A stretch of DNA of 64,000 nucleotides from positions 124,001 to 188,000 of the forward strand of contig NZ_FNEJ01000002.1 of the NCBI RefSeq assembly GCF_900100085.1, written 5' to 3'. The notes under the pieces are model-generated. The model was not told the origin of the DNA, did no database searches, and was given only the letters and a program-made list of their open reading frames with translations. The DNA comes from Salipiger marinus. Lineage in GTDB: Bacteria > Pseudomonadota > Alphaproteobacteria > Rhodobacterales > Rhodobacteraceae. Made by a program: the position numbers and the translations under genes. This document shows positions 57,387 to 64,000 of this stretch, in pieces (the stretch's first letter is position 1; each line of letters opens with the position of its first letter).

Positions 57387-59741
57387 TCAGAACTCCTGCC
57401 ACACTGCACTGCCCGCGGCCTGCCGCATCGGCAGGGCCATCGGCACGGGCGGCGGCAGCGACCGGTCCTGCGCCGCATCCACCTGCCACGCGGCGGCAGC
57501 GGTCGACAGCCCCGCCTCATTGCCGCTGTCAAAGCGCGCCACCAGATCTCCCAGCCGTCGCGCATGCCCCAGCAGTTCCAGCGTTGCGGCGGCGCTTTGC
57601 TCCGCCATGGCGGCGTTCTGCTGGGTGACCTCGTCCAGCATGGCGATGCCGCTGTTGATCTCGGTGGTGGCGGTGGCCTGCTCGCCCGCGCTCATGGCGA
57701 TGTCGCGGACCTTTTCCGCTGCGGCGGTGATCTGCGCCAGAATCGTCTCGATGGACTGGCCCATTTCCGACACCAGCTTCACCCCGGCGCTGACCGTCGC
57801 ACCGGAGGAGGCGACAAGGCTGCGGATCTCGGCCGCGCTTTCGGAGGAGCGCTGCGCCAGCGCCCGCACCTCCGAGGCGACCACGGCAAAGCCCCGCCCC
57901 ACCTCTCCGGCCCGCGCGGCCTCGACCCCTGCATTCAGCGCCAGAAGGTTGGTCTGGAAGGCGATATCCTCCATGACGCGGATGATCTGCCCGATCTGCT
58001 GCGACGAGGTCTCGATCCCGGCCATGGCAGCGAAGGTGCGCCCCCGCACCTCTTCGCCGCGCTCCGCCTCGCGCCGGGCGGCGTCGATGGCGGCGACGAT
58101 GGCACCCGCGCCTTCTGCCGTCGATCTGGAGGTCGAGGCCATTTCCTCCATCGCGGCTGCCGTCTGCTCCAGCGTGGCGGCCTGGGTTTCGGTCCGCCGC
58201 GACAGCTGGTCGGTTCCCGAACTCAGGCCGCTGGCGCTTTCTCCGATCGCCGCCGCGCCGGAATGCAGATCCGCCACGATGTCGCGCAGGGCATCCACGG
58301 TGGCGTTGAAATCGCGGCGCAGCGGCTCGTAAGCCTCGCCCATCGGCGTCTCCAGCCGGCAGGTCAGCTTGCCCCTCGCCAGTTCGGAAAGCGCGGCGCT
58401 GAGCCGGTCGGTGACCTCGCGCTGCTGGGCAAGATGGTGGTCCTGCGCCGCAGCCGCTGCCTGTCCGCTGACCAGTTCCGCCCTGAACCCGTCAAGCGCG
58501 CGAGCGATGTCCCCCAGTTCATCGGGGGCCAGAACCTCCTGCCGAAGCCCGTCAAAATCGCCGCCGGACATGTTCTGGACCCCCCGCGCCATCAGCGCGA
58601 TCCGCCGCGTCACCATGCGCGCCACCAGAAAGGCCAGAATCAGCACCACCGCCGAGGCCAGCGCCAGCCCGATGACGGTCAGCCGCCAGAGCGTGGCCGG
58701 CCCCGCCTCCGCCTCGGAAAGATCCTGTTCCAGCACGAATCCCCATTGCGTGCCGGCAAGGTTCAGCACGCTGGTCAGGCTGACCACCGGCTGCCCGGAC
58801 AGTCCGACACTGCCGCGCAGCGTGACCGTCCGGCCCTCCGCGGCGGCAAGGATCTGCGGCGTGGCGGGCAGCGGCGCCAGCGTCTGGTAGCTTTGCGCCG
58901 CGCCGATCGCGTTCAGCGCCTGCCCGTCCTCGCTGACCGCATAGACCCGCCCGGTCAGCCCCAGCAGGCTGGAGGAATCCAGCACCTGCGCCATGCGGTC
59001 AAGCGGCACCTGCAGCGCCACCACTCCCAGCGGGCGCCCTGCGCGGCCAAAGATCGGCGTCGCGGCGAATTTGGCCGCCGCCCCGGCACTGGGCTCATAG
59101 GCGGCGACGTCGGAATGATACACCTCGCCCTCCATCCCGGCGGCAGCGGCCCGGAACACATCGCCCAGCCCACTTTGCGCATGTGGCCCGGTCAGGACAT
59201 TGGTGGCGAAATCGCGTTCCTTGAACACGGAATAGACAAGATTGCCGTGCTCATCAAAAAGGAACAGGTCGTAATAGCCGCCCTGCCTCTGGAAACTGCG
59301 CAGGCCGGGGTGATAGTCCTTGTGGCTGCGGCTCCAGGCGGAACCGTCGGAGGCCACGTCCAGCTCGTCCTTCTTGCCTACGGGATGCGGATTCTCGTCG
59401 ATATAGGCGGCGGTCAGCAGCGCGCCCGGATCCTCCCCCATCCGCTCCCACGCGGCGGAGAACCGCTGCAGCGCCTCGCGCACCGAGGGCGTGGTGGCCA
59501 GCACCGTCAGATCCGAGCCGATGGACTCCAGCCAGCCCTGCAGCGCCTTTTCGCGTTCGCCAAGCAGCTGGCGGAAGCCGTTTTCCTGCTGCCGCCGCAG
59601 CTGTTCCGCCGCCAGATGATAGACCATCCCGCCGACCAGCATCGTGCACAGCAGGCAGGGAAGGCCGATCATCATGGGCATTTTATGGATCAGTCTGAGC
59701 CGTCTCCAGAACCGGAGCGGCTTTTGCACCTTTGCAGACAA
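57387..59741 (-). CDS. Methyl-accepting chemotaxis protein
   Basis: 784-residue chemoreceptor. A membrane helix near residues 22-45 ([23 protein letters not shown]) precedes a periplasmic double-Cache-type sensor of about 290 residues. A second helix ([21 protein letters not shown]) and a HAMP domain follow. The signalling hairpin tip is [29 protein letters not shown]. The protein ends AVWQEF, a W-x-x-F tail like the CheR/CheB docking peptide of E. coli Tar. No other chemotaxis genes are in the window. The ligand is unknown. Confidence 0.94.
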   Translation of the reverse strand: MSAKVQKPLRFWRRLRLIHKMPMMIGLPCLLCTMLVGGMVYHLAAEQLRRQQENGFRQLLGEREKALQGWLESIGSDLTVLATTPSVREALQRFSAAWERMGEDPGALLTAAYIDENPHPVGKKDELDVASDGSAWSRSHKDYHPGLRSFQRQGGYYDLFLFDEHGNLVYSVFKERDFATNVLTGPHAQSGLGDVFRAAAAGMEGEVYHSDVAAYEPSAGAAAKFAATPIFGRAGRPLGVVALQVPLDRMAQVLDSSSLLGLTGRVYAVSEDGQALNAIGAAQSYQTLAPLPATPQILAAAEGRTVTLRGSVGLSGQPVVSLTSVLNLAGTQWGFVLEQDLSEAEAGPATLWRLTVIGLALASAVVLILAFLVARMVTRRIALMARGVQNMSGGDFDGLRQEVLAPDELGDIARALDGFRAELVSGQAAAAAQDHHLAQQREVTDRLSAALSELARGKLTCRLETPMGEAYEPLRRDFNATVDALRDIVADLHSGAAAIGESASGLSSGTDQLSRRTETQAATLEQTAAAMEEMASTSRSTAEGAGAIVAAIDAARREAERGEEVRGRTFAAMAGIETSSQQIGQIIRVMEDIAFQTNLLALNAGVEAARAGEVGRGFAVVASEVRALAQRSSESAAEIRSLVASSGATVSAGVKLVSEMGQSIETILAQITAAAEKVRDIAMSAGEQATATTEINSGIAMLDEVTQQNAAMAEQSAAATLELLGHARRLGDLVARFDSGNEAGLSTAAAAWQVDAAQDRSLPPPVPMALPMRQAAGSAVWQEF

Positions 59742-59912
59742 GATGGTCCCTCCGCGACTGGCGGGCCTCCCCGCAATGCCGCAGCTTATGCAGACCGGCC
59801 GCTACGATTCCCTTAACAGTCGCGGGCTTTTCAGCCGATCTGCGCCGCAAAGCCATTTGCATTCGCCCTGTCCGGTGCGATACAGGCGCCGTCGCATGAA
59901 CCGGAGGATCCG

Positions 59913-61568
59913 ATGGCCAGCTATCAGTATGTCTACCACATGGAAGGCGTTTCCAAGACCTATCCGGGCGGCAAGAAATGTTTCGAAAACGTCCGTCTCA
60001 GCTTCCTGCCCGGCGTCAAGATCGGTGTCGTGGGCGTCAACGGCTCGGGGAAATCCACGCTGCTGCGCATCATGGCCGGCATGGACAAGGATTTCAGCGG
60101 CGAGGCATGGGCCGCCGAGGGCGCGAAGGTCGGCTACCTGCCGCAGGAGCCCGAACTTGACCCCAATCTTGACGTGCGCGGCAACGTCATGCTGGGCGTG
60201 GCGGCGAAACAGGCCAAGCTCGACAAGTACAACGAACTTGCGATGAATTACTCGGACGAGACCGCCGACGAGATGGCGGCGCTGCAGGACGAGATCGACG
60301 CGCAGAACCTGTGGGATCTGGACAGCCAGATCGACATCGCCATGGAGGCGCTGCGCTGCCCGGCGGACGATGCCGATGTCACCACCCTGTCGGGCGGCGA
60401 AAAGCGCCGCGTCGCGCTGTGCCAGCTGCTGCTGGAAGCGCCCGACATGCTGCTGCTCGACGAACCGACCAACCACCTTGATGCCGAAACCATCGCGTGG
60501 CTGCAGAACCATCTGGTGGAGTACAAGGGCACGATCCTGATCGTGACCCACGACCGCTACTTCCTTGATGCCATCACCGGCTGGATCCTCGAACTCGACC
60601 GGGGCCGCGGCATCCCCTACGAGGGCAACTATTCCAGCTGGCTGGACCAGAAGGCCAAGCGCCTGCTGCAGGAAGCCCGCGAGGACAAGGCCAAGCAGAA
60701 GACGCTGGAACGCGAACTGGAATGGATGCGGCAGGGCGCCAAGGCGCGTCAGGCCAAGTCCAAGGCGCGGATCCAGTCCTATGAGAAGCTGGCCGACCAG
60801 TCGGTGCGCGAACGCGTCGGCAAGGCGCAGATCGTCATTCCGAACGGCGAGCGGCTGGGGGCCAAGGTTCTGGAGCTTGAGAACGTCAAGAAGGCGATGG
60901 GCGACAAGCTGCTGATCGAGAACCTGTCCTTTGCCCTGCCCCCCGGCGGCATCGTCGGCGTGATCGGTCCGAACGGCGCGGGCAAGTCGACCCTGTTCAA
61001 GATGATCACCGGTCAGGAACAGCCTGACGAGGGCACCATCACGCTCGGCAACACCGTACAGCTGTCCTATGTCGACCAGTCGCGCGACGATCTGGACCCC
61101 GATGCCAACGTCTGGGAAGCGATCTCGGGCGGGGCGGAACTCATCAAGCTGGGCGATGCGGAAATCAACTCCCGCGCCTATTGCGGTGCCTTCAACTTCA
61201 AGGGCACCGACCAGCAGAAAAAGGTGGGCCTGCTGTCGGGCGGCGAACGCAACCGCGTGCACATGGCGCGGCTGCTGAAAGAGGGCGGCAACGTGCTGCT
61301 GCTCGACGAACCGACCAACGACCTGGACGTGGAAACCCTGCGGGCGCTGGAAGACGCGCTGGTGGATTTTGCGGGCTGCGCCGTGGTCATCTCGCACGAC
61401 CGGTTCTTCCTTGACCGGATCTGCACGCATATCCTCGCCTTCGAAGGCGACGCCCATGTGGAATGGTTCGAAGGCAACTTCGAGGATTACGAAGAAGACA
61501 AGAAGCGGCGGCTTGGCACCGACGCGCTGGAACCGAAACGGGTGAAGTTCAAGAAATTCACCCGCTGA
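59913..61568 (+). CDS. ettA: Energy-dependent translational throttle protein EttA (ABC-F)
   Basis: 551-residue ABC-F ATPase with two nucleotide domains and no membrane part; it binds the ribosomal E site and gates elongation by ATP/ADP level. First domain: GVNGSGKSTLLRI, TLSGGEKRRVALCQLL, LLLDEPTNHLDAE. The P-site-contact linker (MRQGAKARQAKSKARIQSYEKL) follows, then GPNGAGKSTLFKM, LLSGGERNRVHMARLL and LLLDEPTNDLDVE. The arm insertion of the first domain is of EttA length. CGGAGGATCCG precedes the ATG. A strong terminator follows. Confidence 0.96.
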   Translation: MASYQYVYHMEGVSKTYPGGKKCFENVRLSFLPGVKIGVVGVNGSGKSTLLRIMAGMDKDFSGEAWAAEGAKVGYLPQEPELDPNLDVRGNVMLGVAAKQAKLDKYNELAMNYSDETADEMAALQDEIDAQNLWDLDSQIDIAMEALRCPADDADVTTLSGGEKRRVALCQLLLEAPDMLLLDEPTNHLDAETIAWLQNHLVEYKGTILIVTHDRYFLDAITGWILELDRGRGIPYEGNYSSWLDQKAKRLLQEAREDKAKQKTLERELEWMRQGAKARQAKSKARIQSYEKLADQSVRERVGKAQIVIPNGERLGAKVLELENVKKAMGDKLLIENLSFALPPGGIVGVIGPNGAGKSTLFKMITGQEQPDEGTITLGNTVQLSYVDQSRDDLDPDANVWEAISGGAELIKLGDAEINSRAYCGAFNFKGTDQQKKVGLLSGGERNRVHMARLLKEGGNVLLLDEPTNDLDVETLRALEDALVDFAGCAVVISHDRFFLDRICTHILAFEGDAHVEWFEGNFEDYEEDKKRRLGTDALEPKRVKFKKFTR

Positions 61569-61606
61569 TCCGCGACAATCCGCCGGTTTCCCGAAGACGA
61601 GACCTT

Positions 61607-61638
61607 TCCCCGTGCACGTTGTCGTGCGCGGGGATTTT
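61607..61638 (+). terminator. Rho-independent terminator of ettA
   Basis: An 11-bp stem CCCCGTGCACG / CGTGCGCGGGG with one G-T pair, loop TTGT, then ATTTTCG, 40 bases after the ettA stop. Confidence 0.75.
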
Positions 61639-61732
61639 CGTGACGGCGGCGGAGGAATACCTGACCTGACAGGCGGATGGCGTGGTGCCATCCTGCCGCA
61701 ACCCTGACCCTTATCCCTGACCGGAGCCCGAC

Positions 61733-61810
61733 ATGACCCCGCATCCCGCCCCTTCGCAGCCGCAACAGCCGGAGCCGGAATTCCGCTTCACCGACTGGGC
61801 CATGCTCTAG
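61733..61810 (+). CDS. Possible 25-residue ORF
   Basis: ATG with CGGAG seven bases upstream; the peptide begins MTPHPAPSQPQQPEPEF and ends RFTDWAML. It ends one base before the convergent DUF2938 stop. Proline/glutamine-rich start and an aromatic end. No family known; might be chance. Confidence 0.2.
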   Translation: MTPHPAPSQPQQPEPEFRFTDWAML

Positions 61811-61811
61811 G

Positions 61812-62291
61812 TCAGGCGAAAAGCCACGCTGCCGCCCACATGCCAAGCGCAAAGACGGTATGCGCCACCAGCCCCATCGCCCGCCCCTTCCAAGGGGTGG
61901 GCGTGCGCGACAGGGCCCAGCCCAGCCCCATGCCGGGATGCAGCAGGAACCAGCCCGCCGCGATGGTCACCAGCGAAAAGATCCAGAGCGGCAGGAACAC
62001 CGGATCGGCCAGCCAGCCCCGCCCTGCCAGCAGCAGGAACGCGACGCCGTAGATGGCGCCGACCACGTAGTGAAAGACCCAGCCGATCGCCACCTCGCCG
62101 GGCACAGGCTCTGCCGTGGCGATGCTGTCGTGAAACACCCGGCCCCGGGGCAGATGCGCCACCCAGCGGCCTGGGTTGCGCCATGCGGGTTTGGGCATGC
62201 CTGCGGCCAGATGCAGCAGCAGCCCCCACAGGTCCATGGCGACCGTGCCGCCAAGCCCCATCACGATCCCCAGCCAAAACAGGTCCAGCAT
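61812..62291 (-). CDS. DUF2938 family membrane protein
   Basis: 159-residue inner-membrane protein with four hydrophobic segments. FWLGIVMGLGGTVAMDLWGLLLHL and AIGWVFHYVVGAIYGVAFLLL are the conserved blocks of DUF2938, along with WFLLHPGMGLGWALSRTPTPW. Its function is unknown. It stands alone, facing ettA convergently and cspA divergently. Confidence 0.83.
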   Translation of the reverse strand: MLDLFWLGIVMGLGGTVAMDLWGLLLHLAAGMPKPAWRNPGRWVAHLPRGRVFHDSIATAEPVPGEVAIGWVFHYVVGAIYGVAFLLLAGRGWLADPVFLPLWIFSLVTIAAGWFLLHPGMGLGWALSRTPTPWKGRAMGLVAHTVFALGMWAAAWLFA

Positions 62292-62444
62292 GTCCCTCTC
62301 CCTTTTCCCGGGGTCGACATGACCTCAGGGCAGGCGCCGATGCAAGCGTGCAAAGGCGCCAGACAGGGCTGGACAGACCGGCGGAGCCCGCCGGATTCCC
62401 GCGAATCCTCTTGAGATTTTGCCGATTTCATGCGAGTCTCTTGC

Positions 62445-62570
62445 CCGCTAGAACTCTATTCGACGACCAAGTTCCCTATCCGGCACGCAGTCATTCGAAC
62501 CAGACGTGACTAAGCCGCGCTGTCGCACTCCCGCGGGCAGCACCGACAGGAACTTGAAAGGGTCAAACCC
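62445..62570 (+). promoter_or_regulatory. Structured 5' leader of cspA
   Basis: The 280-bp gap before cspA includes TTTCAT and TAGAAC 17 bases apart (a weak promoter match near 62428-62456). A leader follows in which CAAGTTCC (62468-62475) can pair with GGAACTTG (62549-62556), directly touching the ribosome site GAAAGGG. Long structured leaders are the known thermosensing feature of cold-shock mRNAs. Confidence 0.4.
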
Positions 62571-62777
62571 ATGGCAACTGGCACCGTGAAGTGGTTCAAC
62601 ACCACCAAGGGCTACGGCTTTATCGCTCCCGATGGCGGCTCCAAGGACGTTTTCGTCCACATCTCCGCGGTCGAGCGTTCGGGCCTCACCGGCCTGAAGG
62701 ACAATCAGAAGGTCACTTATGACCTGCAGGCAGGCCGGGATGGCCGCGAAAGCGCCATCAACATCCAGCTCGCCTAA
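62571..62777 (+). CDS. cspA: Cold-shock protein (CspA family)
   Basis: 68-residue single cold-shock domain. [20 protein letters not shown] carries RNA-binding motif RNP1 (KGYGFI), and [13 protein letters not shown] is RNP2. It binds single-stranded RNA or DNA as an RNA chaperone. GAAAGGG lies 8 bases before the ATG. Whether it is cold-induced depends on the leader; some paralogues are constitutive. A terminator follows directly. Confidence 0.95.
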   Translation: MATGTVKWFNTTKGYGFIAPDGGSKDVFVHISAVERSGLTGLKDNQKVTYDLQAGRDGRESAINIQLA

Positions 62778-62810
62778 TTCGGTTCAGGTGGGGCGCCCAG
62801 CCCCGCAAGG

Positions 62811-62843
62811 AAGGGGCGGTCCACCGGGGCCGCCCCTTCTGTT
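62811..62843 (+). terminator. Terminator of cspA
   Basis: A 9-bp stem AAGGGGCGG / CCGCCCCTT (62811-62819 and 62830-62838) followed by CTGTTAT, 34 bases after the cspA stop. Confidence 0.6.
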
Positions 62844-62898
62844 ATAGCAAGGTGCCGGGTTTGACCACCGGTCAAAGCCGCGTTCTGAAAAAGAATGG

Positions 62899-63060
62899 TC
62901 AGAACTTCCGGCGCGCCAGCCGCAGCGCCTGCGACACAAGCTGCGCCTTGCCGCTGCGCCCGCGCTTGACCGGCTGGTGCCGCACCGGGCGGTTCGCGCC
63001 GCGCATCTTGTGGCTGGCAAAGGCCTGAGCGGCCCGGCGAACGATCTTTCCAAGCGACAT
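62899..63060 (-). CDS. Small basic protein of unknown function
   Basis: 53-residue protein beginning MSLGKIVRRAAQAFAS and ending LRLARRKF; about one quarter Arg/Lys, no hydrophobic stretch. AGGAAGGAG seven to eight bases upstream of the ATG is among the best ribosome sites in the window, which argues that it is translated. Its charge fits nucleic-acid or ribosome binding, but this is only a guess. It converges with cspA and diverges from the flavoprotein gene. Confidence 0.65.
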   Translation of the reverse strand: MSLGKIVRRAAQAFASHKMRGANRPVRHQPVKRGRSGKAQLVSQALRLARRKF

Positions 63061-63268
63061 GCGGATCTCCTTCCTGTGGATCTGCGGCCCCATGGGGGCG
63101 ATGCCGATCAACGGCTGGATGCAGGAATGGGTTCCCCAAGGCCCAGCCCTGCCGAATTTCGGCGCAGACCCGCCGGAAAACGCTTCCCCCCGACCATGCC
63201 CATGCGCGAGATTGCGCGCAGAGAGCCCCGCATTTCGGCTCCCGCCCTTTTTCCGGAGCAGCCCCGCC

Positions 63269-64000
63269 ATGTCCGCGCCCCGCTATGACCTTGTGGTGAT
63301 CGGCGCCGGCCCGGCGGGATCGGCGGCGGCGCTTTGCGCGGCGCGGGCGGGGCTGCGCGTGGCGCTGGTGGACAAGGCGCGCTTTCCCCGGGTGAAGCTC
63401 TGCGGCGGGCTGGTCACGGGCCGTGCGCTGCGGGCGCTCCGCCAGCCGCTGCCCGCCGACCTGCTGGAACGCCGCGACAGCCTGTCGTTTTTCGACCGTG
63501 GCGCCCCGCTTGGCCAGATCACCGGCGGCCCCCCGGTCTACCTGACCACCCGGCTGGGGCTTGACGCGCATCTGCTGGCGCAGGCGCTGCAGGCCGGGGC
63601 GGAGGATTTCACCGGACATTCCGTGGCGGGCCTTGCGCCCGGTTTCGTGCAGCTGCGCAACGGGCCCGCGCTGCGGGCCCCGCTGATCCTTGGTGCGGAC
63701 GGGGTGAACAGCGCGGTGGCGCGGCATCTGTTCGGGCGCGCCTTCGATCCCGCCACCATCGGCTTTGCGCTGGAAATCGAGGCGCCGCCGTCGGAGGATC
63801 AGAGCCTGCAGGTGGATTTTGGTGTGGCGGCGTGGGGCTATGGCTGGCGCTTCGCCAAATCCGGCAGCACCACCATCGGCCTGGGTGGGCTGCAGGCGCG
63901 CAATCCCGACATGAAGGCGCGGCTGGCGGCCTATCTGGCGCTGCTCCCCGATCAGGCGGGGGCGCGGGTGATGGGCCATCACCTGCCCTTTGGCGAGCTG
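63269..64000 (+). CDS. Geranylgeranyl-reductase-family FAD oxidoreductase, N-terminal part
   Basis: The first 244 residues; the gene runs off the right edge. YDLVVIGAGPAGSAAALCAARAG is the FAD-binding GxGxxG (Gly12, Gly14, Gly17), VDKARFPRVKLCGGLVTGRAL is the GGR-family 'PR.K.CGG' block, and ILGADGVNSAVAR is the second FAD motif. The family reduces prenyl chains or related double bonds; here the substrate (isoprenoid lipid, quinone or pigment) is unknown. It may be one of the ubiquitous paralogues rather than BchP. CCGGAG precedes the ATG by 11 bases. Confidence 0.85.
   Translation, partial: MSAPRYDLVVIGAGPAGSAAALCAARAGLRVALVDKARFPRVKLCGGLVTGRALRALRQPLPADLLERRDSLSFFDRGAPLGQITGGPPVYLTTRLGLDAHLLAQALQAGAEDFTGHSVAGLAPGFVQLRNGPALRAPLILGADGVNSAVARHLFGRAFDPATIGFALEIEAPPSEDQSLQVDFGVAAWGYGWRFAKSGSTTIGLGGLQARNPDMKARLAAYLALLPDQAGARVMGHHLPFGEL

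Noticed and set aside
59855-59890. TTGCAT / GATACA as the ettA promoter
   Set aside because: Only three of six bases match at -10 and spacing is 16; too weak to report.
62490-62505. TTCGAACC as a tRNA T-loop
   Set aside because: No acceptor or anticodon stems can be paired around it; it lies in the cspA leader.

Overview
This 64 kb window is ordinary chromosome of a high-GC alphaproteobacterium, most likely Rhodobacterales (Rhodobacteraceae). Support: the gene families and their pairings, a class I (archaeal-type) lysyl-tRNA synthetase, a perfect CtrA-type box, and small intergenic hairpin elements. This placement is from recognition by eye; no search was run. No rRNA, tRNA, CRISPR array, phage block or intact insertion sequence was seen. 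About 50 protein genes fill nearly all of the sequence. The main gene-poor stretch is 56.1-57.4 kb.

Layout. 0-9.9 kb: start of a probable trmB, an aldo/keto reductase, an MFS transporter, metG, divergent hemC and hemE, a two-gene ABC exporter, then DUF952-pyrD. 10-13.5 kb: a secreted 5'-nucleotidase, an array of six tandem hairpin units, a DUF1992 protein and a methyltransferase whose 3' end overlaps the next gene. 13.4-22 kb (minus strand): a seven-gene unit with a long-chain acyl-CoA synthetase, LivG, LivH, LivM, a binding protein, LivF and a PaaK-like ligase, i.e. uptake plus CoA activation of a carboxylic substrate. A hybrid histidine kinase and an OmpR-type regulator (22.3-24.9 kb) diverge from it and are its likely regulators. 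24.9-28.8 kb: a DUF2383-like protein and a tightly coupled unit of TauE/SafE, TIGR02186, thioesterase and amidohydrolase. 29-33.8 kb: a BMP-type nucleoside ABC importer with a terminator-like hairpin after the binding-protein gene. 33.9-40.1 kb: nfu-tsaB-rimI, a universal stress protein, a membrane protein, ilvE and uvrC. 40.4-46.3 kb: a short-chain reductase, a Ca2+/Na+ antiporter, a 57-residue four-cysteine protein, an S49 peptidase, priA and a transaldolase. 46.4-51.6 kb: a kinase-like protein and a ParA-like ATPase with a tiny upstream ORF, a probable outer-membrane barrel across a CtrA box, a beta-helix protein and a DUF4864 protein. 51.6-56.1 kb: class I lysS, a TerB-like protein, dacB and nadD. 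57.4-64 kb: a chemoreceptor, ettA, a DUF2938 protein, cspA with a structured leader, a 53-residue basic protein and the start of a geranylgeranyl-reductase-type flavoprotein.

The least explained features are (1) a modular intergenic repeat at seven places, with one copy expanded to six tandem units; (2) the ParA-like / kinase-like / barrel locus with its CtrA box and coupled leader ORF; (3) a 7-bp minisatellite in the gene-poor stretch; and (4) several small genes.
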